DNA of 64,000 nucleotides, from positions 62,001 through 126,000 of the forward strand of contig NZ_PKLZ01000002.1 in NCBI RefSeq assembly GCF_002868715.1. Reading direction: 5' to 3'. This document shows, piece by piece, positions 26,536 to 37,422 of this stretch (its first letter is position 1; every line of letters begins with the position of its first letter). Both the position numbers and the translations under genes were made by a program. The stretch comes from Kineobactrum sediminis (GTDB lineage: Bacteria > Pseudomonadota > Gammaproteobacteria > Pseudomonadales > Halieaceae). The notes under the pieces were generated by a model. That model made no database searches and was not told the DNA's origin. It saw only the letters and a list, made by a program, of their open reading frames with translations.

Positions 26536-27927
26536 CTAGTACTTGTAGCTGTCGGGCTTGAACGGGCCAGAGGCGGACACGTTGATGTACTCGGCCTGGG
26601 TGCTGGTAAGTTTGGTGATAACACCGCCGAAACCGGCCACCATGTGCGCGGCCACTTCTTCGTCCAGCTTCTTGGGCAGGACTTCCACCTTCAGTGCAGC
26701 AGTACGCAACTCCGGCTCCAGTTTGGCAAAGCCGCGTTCATACAGGTAGATCTGCGCCAGTACCTGGTTGGCAAAGGAGCCATCCATGATCCGGGACGGG
26801 TGCCCGGTGGCATTACCCAGGTTAACCAGCCGGCCTTCGGACAGCAGGATCAGGTAATCGCTGCGGGCCTCATCGCGATAGACTTTATGCACCTGCGGCT
26901 TGACCTCCTCCCACTGCCAGTTGCGGCGCATGAAGGCGGTGTCGATTTCGTTATCGAAATGGCCGATATTGCAGACCACGGCGAAGGGCTTCAGCGCACG
27001 TAACATGTTTTCGTCACAGACATTGAAGTTGCCGGTGGAGGTGACCAGCAGATCCACATTGCCCAGCAACGTGGTGTCGATGCAGTCCGGATTACCGGTA
27101 TTAATGCCGTCCCGGAAAGGCGAGACCACTTCATAGCCGTCCATGCAGGCCTGCATGGCGCAGATGGGGTCGACCTCGCTGATCCGCACAATCATGCCTT
27201 CCTGGCGCAGCGACTGGGCCGAGCCCTTGCCGACATCGCCATAGCCGATTACCAGCGCTTTCTTGCCGGACAGCAGGTGATCGGTGCCCCGCTTGATGGC
27301 GTCATTGAGGCTGTGACGGCAACCGTACTTGTTGTCGTTCTTGGACTTGGTGATGGAATCGTTGACGTTGACCGCCGGCACCTTGAGTTCTCCACGCGCC
27401 AGCATCTCCTGCAGGCGATGTACCCCGGTGGTGGTCTCTTCGGTAATACCGTGGATATGGTCCATCATTGCCGGGTACTGCTGGTGCAGCATGGCGGTCA
27501 GGTCGCCGCCGTCGTCGAGCACCATATTGGCGTCCCAGGGCTTGCCGTCCTTGAGAATGGTCTGCTCAAGGCACCACTCATACTCTTCCTCGGTTTCGCC
27601 CTTCCACGCAAATACCGGCACCCCGGCCGCGGCGATAGCGGCGGCAGCATGGTCCTGAGTGGAGAAAATGTTACAGGAGGACCAGCGCACTTCTGCGCCC
27701 AGCTCAACCAGGGTTTCTATGAGTACCCCGGTCTGGATGGTCATGTGAATACAGCCGAGAATCCTGGCGCCGGCGAGGGGCTGGCTGGCGCGGTACTTTT
27801 CGCGCATCGCCATCAAGGCCGGCATTTCCGTTTCGGCGATATCCAGTTCGCGCCGGCCCCATTCTGCGAGGCTGATATCGGCGACCTTGTAATCGGCAGT
27901 AGTATCGAGATTGGTTGCTGTGCTCAT
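26536..27927 (-). CDS. ahcY: Adenosylhomocysteinase (SAH hydrolase)
   Basis: NAD-dependent enzyme splitting S-adenosylhomocysteine to adenosine and homocysteine, removing the inhibitory by-product of SAM-dependent methylation. The 463 residues contain [20 protein letters not shown], the substrate pocket [17 protein letters not shown], the NAD-binding [19 protein letters not shown], and the C-terminal [16 protein letters not shown] and KPDSYKY ending that supplies lysine/tyrosine to the neighbouring subunit. The order metK-ahcY-metF makes a compact methyl cycle. The 92-base gap to metK contains hairpins listed separately. Confidence 0.97.
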   Translation of the reverse strand: MSTATNLDTTADYKVADISLAEWGRRELDIAETEMPALMAMREKYRASQPLAGARILGCIHMTIQTGVLIETLVELGAEVRWSSCNIFSTQDHAAAAIAAAGVPVFAWKGETEEEYEWCLEQTILKDGKPWDANMVLDDGGDLTAMLHQQYPAMMDHIHGITEETTTGVHRLQEMLARGELKVPAVNVNDSITKSKNDNKYGCRHSLNDAIKRGTDHLLSGKKALVIGYGDVGKGSAQSLRQEGMIVRISEVDPICAMQACMDGYEVVSPFRDGINTGNPDCIDTTLLGNVDLLVTSTGNFNVCDENMLRALKPFAVVCNIGHFDNEIDTAFMRRNWQWEEVKPQVHKVYRDEARSDYLILLSEGRLVNLGNATGHPSRIMDGSFANQVLAQIYLYERGFAKLEPELRTAALKVEVLPKKLDEEVAAHMVAGFGGVITKLTSTQAEYINVSASGPFKPDSYKY

Positions 27928-27965
27928 GATGTTCCCTTCTTGTTACTGGTGAATTTGGGTGATCC

Positions 27966-28019
27966 GGGCCGGGGGCCTTTTCTGAGGCCCGGCCGGCTTG
28001 ATGCTGCTGTGCCAACCGG
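27966..28019 (-). other. Two tandem hairpins between metK and ahcY
   Basis: Read on the transcribed minus strand, an upstream stem pairs CCGGTTG with CAAGCCGG (one bulge). A stronger stem pairs GGCCGGGCCT with AGGCCCCCGGCC (two-base bulge) round a CAGAAA loop. Neither is followed by a U run, so they are not obvious terminators. The SAH-riboswitch core (GCGCTGC and the partner that forms its pseudoknot) is not present. Possible roles are RNA stability or differential expression of metK and ahcY. Confidence 0.45.
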
Positions 28020-29174
28020 TTAAACAGCTGCCCGCAGCAGGTCGGCCTTGTCTGTACGCTCCCAGGTGAAGTCGGGATCTTCGCGACCGAAGTGACCATA
28101 GGCCGCGGTCTTGCGGTAGATGGGTCGCTTCAGGTTGAGCATGTCGACAATACCCTTGGGGCGCAGGTCAAAATGTTCGCGCACCAGTGCGACAATAGTG
28201 GTGTCGGACAGTTTGCCGGTACCAAAGGTATTGATTGAAATCGATGTGGGCTCGGCAACGCCAATGGCATAAGACACCTGGATTTCGCAGCGATCCGCGA
28301 GGCCGGCGGCAACGATGTTCTTGGCCACGTAGCGGCCGGCGTAGGCGGCTGAACGGTCAACCTTGGAGGGATCCTTGCCGGAGAAAGCACCGCCACCATG
28401 ACGGGCCATGCCGCCATAGGTATCGACGATGATTTTACGACCGGTAAGGCCGCAGTCACCGACTGGCCCGCCGATGACAAACAGGCCTGTGGGGTTGATG
28501 TGGTACTGCGTCTCCGGCCCCAGCCATTCCGCAGGCAGCACTTCTTTCACGATCAGGTCCAGCACGGCCTGCCTGATATCAGCCTGGCTGATGTTTTCAT
28601 CGTGCTGGGTGGAAAGCACTACCGCGTCCACACCGACCGGCCGGCCTTTTTCGTAGCGCAGGGTGATCTGGCTTTTGGCGTCCGGACGCAGCCACGGCAG
28701 GGTGCCGTGCTTGCGTAGCTGGGCCTGCCGCTCTACCAGCCGGTGTGCGTAGTAGATCGGGGCGGGCATCAGGGTATCCGTTTCATTGGTGGCGTAGCCG
28801 AACATCAGGCCCTGGTCGCCCGCACCCTGCTCTTTTTCATCGTTTTCATCCACACCCCTGGCGATGTCGGGACTCTGCTTGCCGATGGCATTCAGTACGG
28901 CGCAGGAAGCTCCATCGAAGCCGACCTTCGAGCTGTTGTAGCCGATATCCAGTACCACGTTGCGAACCACATCTTCGAGGTCAACGTAGGTATCAGTGGT
29001 GACCTCTCCCGCGATGACCACCATCCCGGTCTTGACCAGTGTCTCTACAGCAACACGGGCGTTGGCGTCATCCTCCAGGATCTTGTCCAGAATGGCGTCC
29101 GAAATCTGATCGGCCATTTTATCCGGGTGTCCCTCGGATACCGATTCAGAGGTGAAAATAGCGTACTCGCTCAT
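28020..29174 (-). CDS. metK: S-adenosylmethionine synthetase
   Basis: Makes SAM from methionine and ATP. The 384 residues match the bacterial enzyme. The methionine/ATP-site segment [20 protein letters not shown] (residues 9-28) opens the protein. [16 protein letters not shown], the P-loop-like [15 protein letters not shown], and the C-terminal [14 protein letters not shown] are hallmark motifs. Its ATG overlaps the sahR stop (ATGA), so expression is tied to the SAH-responsive regulator. Confidence 0.98.
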   Translation of the reverse strand: MSEYAIFTSESVSEGHPDKMADQISDAILDKILEDDANARVAVETLVKTGMVVIAGEVTTDTYVDLEDVVRNVVLDIGYNSSKVGFDGASCAVLNAIGKQSPDIARGVDENDEKEQGAGDQGLMFGYATNETDTLMPAPIYYAHRLVERQAQLRKHGTLPWLRPDAKSQITLRYEKGRPVGVDAVVLSTQHDENISQADIRQAVLDLIVKEVLPAEWLGPETQYHINPTGLFVIGGPVGDCGLTGRKIIVDTYGGMARHGGGAFSGKDPSKVDRSAAYAGRYVAKNIVAAGLADRCEIQVSYAIGVAEPTSISINTFGTGKLSDTTIVALVREHFDLRPKGIVDMLNLKRPIYRKTAAYGHFGREDPDFTWERTDKADLLRAAV

Positions 29175-30202
29175 ACCTGATTCCTTGTTGCTGTGTATGG
29201 GTGCCCGAACAGGCGCACCTGGATTTGAAACCCGTTACGTTGTGCCAGAAATACGCTGGCGATATCTTTAAGGCCTGCCTCTCCCGCCCAGTCGGCCAGT
29301 TCCTCCGGGGCAAAGCCGAGCCACAGGTCACCGCAGTTTTCCCGCGCCCAGGCCTGGTCGTGGCGGCACAGGTCGGTAACCAGGATGACTCCGCCGGGGG
29401 TCAGGCAGCGCGCCGCATCCCGCAGGATCTGTGCCGGGCTCGGCGTATGGTGCAATACCATATTGATGACCACACAATCCACCTGCCGCTGGCGCAGTAG
29501 TGCATGCCCGGTATCGCCGAGAACGAACTCGACGTTACTGAAACCGGCGGCGGCGGCGGTGGCGCGGGCGCGATCCAGCATGGTGGCCGCATTGTCGAGG
29601 GCGATAACATGCTGGAATTGCGGTGCCAGTTCCGCCAGGAAAGCGCCTTCGCCGGGACCGATTTCAAGGGCGGTATCAAATTGCCGTATCGGTGCATCGC
29701 GCAATACCTGGGCGACAGTTGCGGCGTACTGGTCGTAACTGGCGATCAGGTCTTGCTGCTGGCGGAATTTGTGGGCATTGTCGCGAAAAAAATGGCGCGA
29801 ATTCCGTTCGCGCCGGTTCTGTACCTGCTCGAGCCGATCTGCCAGCCCCGGTTGCAGTTCCGTATTGTCCAGGGCCTCAAAAATATGGTGCTGGACAGCA
29901 CTCAGCCCGGCCTGTTGGCCCAGCTCGCTGCGGCGGTAAAAAATGGAGTTACCCTCGCGTCTTGTTGCCACCAGCCCGGCGTTGGCCAATACCTTGAGGT
30001 GATGGCTCAGCGCCGGCTGGCGCATATCGAATAGCGCGCACAGCTCAGAGACCCCGAAAGAGTCATTGCGCAGTACCCGCAGTATCTGCAGGCGCAGCGT
30101 ATCCGCACTTGCCTTACAAAGGGTGGCCAGCGCTTCGATCTGTTCGTCCGGGTCGGGATTGGGAGCGGCCGGCGCGCCTGGCAGGGTTGATAAGGCAATC
30201 AT
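29171..30202 (-). CDS. sahR: SahR-type regulator: ArsR HTH fused to a methyltransferase-like domain
   Basis: Residues about 20-100 form an ArsR-type winged helix ([22 protein letters not shown], then the recognition region [16 protein letters not shown] and a wing with FYRR). Residues about 140-320 are a class I methyltransferase fold with the SAM/SAH motif [15 protein letters not shown] and [10 protein letters not shown]. This fusion next to metK-ahcY-metF is the arrangement of SahR, known in Proteobacteria as an SAH-sensing repressor of the methyl cycle. Binding of SAH by the fold is inferred, not shown. It overlaps metK by four bases and has a perfect palindrome 26 bases upstream of its start. 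Total 343 residues. Confidence 0.85.
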   Translation of the reverse strand: MIALSTLPGAPAAPNPDPDEQIEALATLCKASADTLRLQILRVLRNDSFGVSELCALFDMRQPALSHHLKVLANAGLVATRREGNSIFYRRSELGQQAGLSAVQHHIFEALDNTELQPGLADRLEQVQNRRERNSRHFFRDNAHKFRQQQDLIASYDQYAATVAQVLRDAPIRQFDTALEIGPGEGAFLAELAPQFQHVIALDNAATMLDRARATAAAAGFSNVEFVLGDTGHALLRQRQVDCVVINMVLHHTPSPAQILRDAARCLTPGGVILVTDLCRHDQAWARENCGDLWLGFAPEELADWAGEAGLKDIASVFLAQRNGFQIQVRLFGHPYTATRNQV

Positions 30203-30227
30203 TGAAGCGATGGTAGCAAGCTTTGCA

Positions 30228-30255
30228 ATCTATATCAAAATAATTTGATATAGAT
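30228..30255. promoter_or_regulatory. Probable SahR operator
   Basis: A perfect 12-bp inverted repeat, ATCTATATCAAA and TTTGATATAGAT, separated by ATAA. It lies 26 bases upstream of sahR and 138 bases upstream of tkt, on the divergent side. AT-rich palindromes of this form are typical of ArsR-family operators. It overlaps the region where the sahR promoter must lie, implying autoregulation of the whole sahR-metK-ahcY-metF run. Confidence 0.75.
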
Positions 30256-30313
30256 CTGCCGATAACCCCCCTGGGGCGACAAGCTCTCAGCTTTATTATG
30301 GTGATTTGTTTGC

Positions 30314-30331
30314 CGTAAGCCCCCGCTTACG
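30314..30331. promoter_or_regulatory. Perfect palindrome at the tkt promoter
   Basis: CGTAAGC-CCCC-GCTTACG, a 7-bp perfect inverted repeat with a four-base centre, overlapping a candidate -35 (TTACGC, 30327-30332). The regulator is not known. The spacing does not fit the HexR consensus (TGTAA-N5-TTACA). Confidence 0.45.
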
Positions 30332-30354
30332 CGAAAATGGCCGCCCTTTATATA
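30327..30354 (+). promoter_or_regulatory. Candidate promoter of tkt-epd-pgk-fba
   Basis: TTACGC (30327-30332), a 16-base spacer, and TATATA (30349-30354) about 39 bases before the tkt ATG. It is the only good vegetative-type match in the 190-base divergent gap. Confidence 0.45.
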
Positions 30355-30392
30355 GATCCCGGCCGCTGCTGCCTTACACCCTGGAGAACCCG

Positions 30393-32396
<2,004 letters not shown>

Positions 32397-32399
32397 AGC

Positions 32400-33422
32400 A
32401 TGTTGCGCCTCGCCATCAATGGTTATGGCCGCATCGGCCGCAGTATCCTCAGGGCGTTGTATGAAAGCGACCTGCGCGAACACTTGCAGATAGTCGCCAT
32501 CAACGAGCTGGCGGATGCGCGGACGGTGCAGCACCTGACCCGCTACGATACGACCCACGGCCGCTTTCCCTTGCCTCTGGAGGGTAGCGAAACCGAACTG
32601 CGGGTAGATGGGGATCGCATTACCCTGTTGCGGCAGCCGGAGGTGGGCCAGCTGCCCTGGCGCCAGCTCGGCGTGGATATGGTGCTGGAATGTACCGGTG
32701 CCTTTTCCGACCGTGCCACCGCCGAGCAGCACCTGCGCTGTGGTGCCGCCAGGGTACTGTTTTCCCAGCCGGCCCAGGATGACGTCGACGCCACGGTGGT
32801 CTTTGGTATCAATCACCAGTCCCTGCAGCGTGAGCACCGCATTGTCTCGGCGGCTTCCTGCACAACTAACGGCATTGTACCGGTGATCCACGCACTTGAT
32901 CAGGCCCTGGGGATTGTCAGTGGCACGATCACCACTATCCACTCGGCAATGAATGACCAGCCGGTGCTGGACGCCTATCACCATACCGACCTGCGCAAGA
33001 CCCGCGCGGCCTCGCAGTCGATCATCCCGGTGGACACGGCGCTGGCCAGGGGTGTGGAGCGCATCCTGCCCTCGCTGGCAGGACGCTTTACCGCCCAGGC
33101 GCTGCGGGTCCCCACACTGAACGTTTCGGCCATGGACCTCACGGTACAGGTAACGCGGGTGACCAATGAGGAGGACGTTAACGATATCCTGCTCAAGGCC
33201 GCCAGTGTCTACAACGGTGTACTCGGTTTTACCACCGAGCCGCTCGCTTCCTGTGACTTCAATCACGACCCGCGCTCGAGCATTGTCGATGCCAGCCAGA
33301 CCCGGGTCAGCGGTGAACAACTGGTCAAAGTGCTGACTTGGTTCGATAATGAATGGGCGTATGCCAATCGCATGCTCGATGTTGCCGCCCACTGGGGCAG
33401 CCTACAGGAGGACAGCCGATGA
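32400..33422 (+). CDS. epd: D-erythrose-4-phosphate dehydrogenase (GapA family)
   Basis: Oxidises erythrose 4-phosphate to 4-phosphoerythronate for vitamin B6 synthesis. Epd-like rather than GAPDH-like features are [21 protein letters not shown] after the NAD fold [17 protein letters not shown] (given here as separate blocks), [14 protein letters not shown], and [17 protein letters not shown]. The active cysteine is in [13 protein letters not shown]; the usual N of SNASCTTN is replaced by A. It is 340 residues long, sits three bases after tkt and overlaps pgk. Because no GAPDH gene is in the operon, GAPDH activity is possible but less likely. Confidence 0.88.
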   Translation: MLRLAINGYGRIGRSILRALYESDLREHLQIVAINELADARTVQHLTRYDTTHGRFPLPLEGSETELRVDGDRITLLRQPEVGQLPWRQLGVDMVLECTGAFSDRATAEQHLRCGAARVLFSQPAQDDVDATVVFGINHQSLQREHRIVSAASCTTNGIVPVIHALDQALGIVSGTITTIHSAMNDQPVLDAYHHTDLRKTRAASQSIIPVDTALARGVERILPSLAGRFTAQALRVPTLNVSAMDLTVQVTRVTNEEDVNDILLKAASVYNGVLGFTTEPLASCDFNHDPRSSIVDASQTRVSGEQLVKVLTWFDNEWAYANRMLDVAAHWGSLQEDSR

Positions 33423-34579
33423 TATTAATGGAAAAGCTGGATCTCGCGGGACAACGGGTGCTGATTCGCGAAGACCTGAACGTCCCTGTTAAAAATGGCC
33501 AGGTAAGCAGTGATGCCAGGATTCGCGCGGCGCTGCCTACGATCAAACGGGCCGCCGACGCTGGTGCCCGGGTACTGCTGATGTCCCACCTGGGGCGTCC
33601 CGAGGAGGGGGAGTTTGACGAGAGCTTCTCCCTGGCACCGGTTGCCCGCTACCTGTCGGAGCTGCTGGACCAGCCTGTGGCATTACTACAGGACTGGCGC
33701 GACGGTGTTACCCTGGCCGACGGCGAGGTGGCCCTGCTGGAAAACGTGCGTTTCAATGCCGGTGAAAAAGCCGATGACGAAGCACTGGCGCGTGCTTATG
33801 CCGGGCTGTGCGATATCTTCGTGATGGACGCCTTCGGTACCGCGCATCGAGCCCAGGCCTCCACTCACGGGGTGGCGCGCTTTGCACCCATCGCCTGTGC
33901 CGGCCCTCTGCTGGCCGGTGAACTGGACGCCCTGGAACGGGCCTTGTCAGATCCGGCCCGGCCGATGCTGGCCATTGTTGGCGGCTCCAAGGTGTCGAGT
34001 AAGCTGACCGTGCTCGAAACCCTGGCTGAGAAGGTGGACCAGCTGGTGGTGGGTGGCGGTATCGCCAATACCTTCCTTGCGGCCAGCGGGAGTCCGGTGG
34101 GCAAATCCCTGTGCGAGCACGACCTGATCCCCGCGGCCCGAAAGCTGATGGAAAAAACCCACGTGCCGCTGCCGGAGGATGTTGTTACCGGTAAGGAGTT
34201 TTCCGAAACCACAGCCGCCGAACACAAATCCGCAGACGAGGTAGCCGATGACGATATGATCTTTGATATCGGCCCCCGGGCCGCACAGGCCATTGCGGAC
34301 CTGGTGGCCAATGCTGGTACCATTATCTGGAACGGCCCGGTAGGGGTATTCGAATTCGACCAGTTTGCTGCAGGCACTGAGGCGCTGGCCCATGCTATTG
34401 CAGACAGTGACGCTTTTTCGCTCGCCGGTGGCGGCGATACGGTGGCGGCGATTGACAAATACGGGATCACCGATAAGGTCTCCTATATATCCACGGGTGG
34501 CGGCGCTTTTCTGGAGTACGTCGAGGGCAAGACCCTGCCCGCAGTGGCCATTCTCCAGCAACGTGGCGAGGAAGCCTGA
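33419..34579 (+). CDS. pgk: Phosphoglycerate kinase
   Basis: Glycolytic and gluconeogenic kinase interconverting 1,3-bisphosphoglycerate and 3-phosphoglycerate. ATG at 33419 overlaps the epd stop and follows AGGAGGA by six bases, giving 386 residues. [62 protein letters not shown] and the nucleotide-site [15 protein letters not shown] and [13 protein letters not shown] are all in order. The position between epd and fba is a widespread gammaproteobacterial arrangement. Confidence 0.97.
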   Translation: MILMEKLDLAGQRVLIREDLNVPVKNGQVSSDARIRAALPTIKRAADAGARVLLMSHLGRPEEGEFDESFSLAPVARYLSELLDQPVALLQDWRDGVTLADGEVALLENVRFNAGEKADDEALARAYAGLCDIFVMDAFGTAHRAQASTHGVARFAPIACAGPLLAGELDALERALSDPARPMLAIVGGSKVSSKLTVLETLAEKVDQLVVGGGIANTFLAASGSPVGKSLCEHDLIPAARKLMEKTHVPLPEDVVTGKEFSETTAAEHKSADEVADDDMIFDIGPRAAQAIADLVANAGTIIWNGPVGVFEFDQFAAGTEALAHAIADSDAFSLAGGGDTVAAIDKYGITDKVSYISTGGGAFLEYVEGKTLPAVAILQQRGEEA

Positions 34580-34637
34580 GGCTATTGTCTCCAGGTAACA
34601 TCAACAAAAACGGAATTGATAGACAAAGGAAGAATTC

Positions 34638-35702
34638 ATGGCACTTATCAGTATGCGCCAATTGCTGGATCACGCCGCCGAGTTTGGTTACGGCGTGCCG
34701 GCATTCAACGTCAACAACCTGGAGCAGACCCGGGCCATCATGGAGGCTGCGGATGCCACCAATTCGCCGGTCATCATGCAGGCCAGTGCCGGCGCTCGCA
34801 AATATGCCGGTGCACCGTTCCTGCGCCATATGATTGAGGCCGCAATCGAGGAGTTCCCCCATATCCCGGTGGTGATGCACCAGGATCACGGGGTTTCGCC
34901 CGGCGTGTGCCAGCGCTCCATCCAGCTGGGCTTCAGCTCGGTGATGATGGACGGTTCCCTGGGCGAAGACGGCAAGACACCGATGGATTTTGACTACAAC
35001 ACCCGGGTTACCCGCCAGGTAGTGGAGATGGCGCATTCCTGTGGCGTCTCGGTGGAGGGAGAGCTGGGCTGTCTCGGCTCCCTGGAAACCGGCCAGGCGG
35101 GCGAAGAAGACGGCTCTGGCGCCGAGGGCACCCTGAGCCACGAACAGATGTTGACCGACCCCGAGGAAGCGGCCGAATTCGTCAAGGCCACCGGCGTTGA
35201 TGCGCTGGCCATTGCCTGTGGCACCAGTCACGGGGCCTACAAGTTCAGTCGTCCGCCTACGGGGGATATCCTGGCGATCGACCGGATCAGGGAAATCAAT
35301 GCCCGTATTCCCGATACCCACCTGGTGATGCATGGTTCTTCCTCCGTCCCCCAGGAATGGCTGGAGATCATCAACCAGTACGGTGGCGAGATTCCGGAAA
35401 CCTACGGGGTGCCGGTGGCCCAGATCCAGGAGGGTATTCGCTACGGGGTACGCAAGATCAACATCGATACCGACCTGCGCCTGGCATCGACCGGGGCAGT
35501 GCGCCGATTCCTGGCACAGAACCCTTCCGAGTTTGATCCCCGCAAGTTCCTGACCGCGACTATTGTGGCCATGAAAGACATCTGTATTGCGCGTTATGAG
35601 GCCTTTGGCTCAGCGGGGCAGGCAGGCAAGATTCGCGTGCACTCGTTAATCGCCATGCAGGAGGCCTACGACGCGGGCAAATTGGCGCCGAAGGTTAACT
35701 GA
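34638..35702 (+). CDS. fba: Class II fructose-bisphosphate aldolase
   Basis: Zinc-dependent aldolase of glycolysis and gluconeogenesis. ATG at 34638 follows AAGGAAGA. The 354 residues carry [18 protein letters not shown], the zinc-site [41 protein letters not shown], and [13 protein letters not shown]. The long CbbA-like form with these features belongs to the class II subtype common in pseudomonads and Calvin-cycle bacteria. The cbb operon homology does not by itself imply CO2 fixation; no RuBisCO or phosphoribulokinase gene is present here. Confidence 0.96.
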   Translation: MALISMRQLLDHAAEFGYGVPAFNVNNLEQTRAIMEAADATNSPVIMQASAGARKYAGAPFLRHMIEAAIEEFPHIPVVMHQDHGVSPGVCQRSIQLGFSSVMMDGSLGEDGKTPMDFDYNTRVTRQVVEMAHSCGVSVEGELGCLGSLETGQAGEEDGSGAEGTLSHEQMLTDPEEAAEFVKATGVDALAIACGTSHGAYKFSRPPTGDILAIDRIREINARIPDTHLVMHGSSSVPQEWLEIINQYGGEIPETYGVPVAQIQEGIRYGVRKINIDTDLRLASTGAVRRFLAQNPSEFDPRKFLTATIVAMKDICIARYEAFGSAGQAGKIRVHSLIAMQEAYDAGKLAPKVN

Positions 35703-35715
35703 GATTACTGCACCC

Positions 35716-36654
35716 GTGCAGTCGCTGACCCGCGACAGCCTTGCTGCGCTGCGCGAGTCGTTGCCAGCATTCCCCGGCGCGGATACCGCGGCACCTGAAG
35801 TGGCTCTGTTTTGCCAGTATTACGGCCTCGACTTCGGACGGCGGCTACCGGCGGTTCGTCACAGCATGGGCCTGGTCCCCTCCGCCGGCTACCAACTGGC
35901 GGTACACAGTTGGCGGGTGCCCGATGCCCGCCACAACCTGTTGCTGGTGCACGGCTTTCTTGACCATTGCGGCCTCTACAGCCACCTGATTGAACATGCC
36001 CTGGCGCGGGATTGCAATGTACTCGCATTCGATTTGCCGGGGCATGGGCTTTCTACCGGCGAGCCCGCCGCCATCGAGGATTTCGGCGACTACGCCGTTG
36101 CAATCCGCGATGTGCTGGCTGCCGGCGATTTGCCGGTTTTACCGTGGCAGGTTATGGCCCAGAGTACCGGCGGTGCCGCCCTGGTGGAATTTGCCCGTCG
36201 CTTTACGCCCTGGCCGTTCACCGGCACCGTATTGCTGGCGCCGTTATTGCGACCGGCGAGCTGGTGGCGGGTACGCGCCGCCCATGAACTGGTGCACCGT
36301 TTTGTAGACAGTGTGCCGCGGGGTTTTGCCGAGAATTCAGCGGACCGTGAGTTTCTGGCGTTTGTACGCAATGATCCGTTGCAATCCCACCGTATTGCGG
36401 TGAGCTGGGTGGGCGCGCTGCGTCGCTGGCTGGCGGGGTTGCCGCTGCAGGATCTTGGTGTGGGGCCGGCGCTACTGGTTCAGGGTGATGCCGATACCAC
36501 GGTTGACTGGCGCTATAACCTGCCTCATTACGGCACACTCTTTCCCGGCCTGCGCATAGAACTGATGCCGGGCGCGGGCCACCAGTTGGCCAACGAATCC
36601 GCAGCATTGCGCGAACGCTACCTGAAAACCATCGACCGCTATCTGGGCTGGTAA
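35716..36654 (+). CDS. Alpha/beta hydrolase, monoacylglycerol lipase-like
   Basis: A 312-residue serine hydrolase of the alpha/beta fold, closest in style to lysophospholipase/monoglyceride lipase proteins (Hydrolase_4). The start is GTG. The oxyanion strand is LLLVHGFLDHCGLY. The nucleophile elbow reads AQSTGG, so the first glycine of the usual G-x-S-x-G is alanine. The acid is probably in GDADTTVDW, and the base histidine is in PGAGHQLANES. No signal peptide is seen, so it is cytosolic or peripheral. It lies 13 bases after fba but is unlikely to be functionally linked. The substrate is unknown. Confidence 0.8.
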   Translation: MQSLTRDSLAALRESLPAFPGADTAAPEVALFCQYYGLDFGRRLPAVRHSMGLVPSAGYQLAVHSWRVPDARHNLLLVHGFLDHCGLYSHLIEHALARDCNVLAFDLPGHGLSTGEPAAIEDFGDYAVAIRDVLAAGDLPVLPWQVMAQSTGGAALVEFARRFTPWPFTGTVLLAPLLRPASWWRVRAAHELVHRFVDSVPRGFAENSADREFLAFVRNDPLQSHRIAVSWVGALRRWLAGLPLQDLGVGPALLVQGDADTTVDWRYNLPHYGTLFPGLRIELMPGAGHQLANESAALRERYLKTIDRYLGW

Positions 36655-36663
36655 GCGCACGCG

Positions 36664-37260
36664 CTAGCTGGCGCTCAGCTGCATGAATTTCTGTACGCCA
36701 TCGAAGAACATCTGCACGGAAATGATTACCAGCAGCATGCCCATCAGGCGCTCCATGGCAATCAGGCCGCGATTGCCCAGGGCGCGCAGCAGCAGGGGCG
36801 ATGCCATTAACAATATGGCGGATACCCCCCAGGCGCCGACCACCGCCAGGGTCCAGTCCAGCATCCGCGTTGGGTCGCTGTTGACCAGCAGCATGCTGAT
36901 GGCAAGCGCCGATGGCCCGGCCACCGCGGGAATGGCCAAAGGCACGATAAAGGGTTCACCCTCCGGGCTTTCTCCCATAATGCCGTTGGGCGAAGGGAAA
37001 ATCATCCGCAGGGCGATCAGGAACAGGATGATGGCACCGGCGATACTGATCGATTCCTGCTTCAGGCCGAGTACATTGAGCAGGCCCGAGCCGGCATAGA
37101 GGAAGAGCAGCAGCACGCCGAGGGCAATCAGCATTTCCCTGAAGATCACCCAGTGTCGACGCCGGGCGTCTACATCCTTTAATACCGCCAGGAAGATGGG
37201 TACGTTACCCAGGGGATCCATAACAAAAACCAGGGTAATAAAAGCCGAGAGCGTGTCCAT
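36664..37260 (-). CDS. MarC family integral membrane protein
   Basis: A 198-residue UPF0056/MarC protein with six hydrophobic helices, function unknown; the original link of marC to antibiotic resistance has been withdrawn for E. coli. The ATG at 37260 starts DTLSAFITLVFVMDPLGNVP, with the family DPxGNxP motif, and a second helix-turn repeats the motif as IPAVAGPSALAISMLL. It is convergent with the hydrolase gene and divergent from the TPR-hydroxylase gene. Confidence 0.9.
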   Translation of the reverse strand: MDTLSAFITLVFVMDPLGNVPIFLAVLKDVDARRRHWVIFREMLIALGVLLLFLYAGSGLLNVLGLKQESISIAGAIILFLIALRMIFPSPNGIMGESPEGEPFIVPLAIPAVAGPSALAISMLLVNSDPTRMLDWTLAVVGAWGVSAILLMASPLLLRALGNRGLIAMERLMGMLLVIISVQMFFDGVQKFMQLSAS

Positions 37261-37422
37261 GTGTTCTCCGTGGTGGGGACGTTTGGCGGGCACTCTGGTA
37301 CCATCCAGGGGTGGCAGGCGGCGCGCGGAGGAAGCAGATTATCCGGTCTACCATCCATACTCCAGTGGCGCCACCCACCATATCCACGAATACCACTATT
37401 TGTGCAGGGAAAAGACACCCAC

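Noticed and set aside
27928-28019. SAH riboswitch upstream of ahcY
   Set aside because: The gap is the right place, but the conserved GCGCTGC core and its pseudoknot partner are missing, and a SahR regulator is already present.
30315-30330. HexR operator at tkt
   Set aside because: The half-sites GTAA/TTAC are eight bases apart rather than five, and the outer T/A are missing, so it is reported as an unassigned palindrome.
34638-35702. Calvin-cycle cbb operon
   Set aside because: fba is of the CbbA-like type, but no RuBisCO, phosphoribulokinase or CbbR gene is present, and tkt-epd-pgk-fba is common in heterotrophs.
37261-37422. N-terminal extension of the hydroxylase-like protein
   Set aside because: The extra 54 codons overlap the marC promoter region, contain low-quality sequence, and a good ATG with a purine-rich leader exists at 37423.
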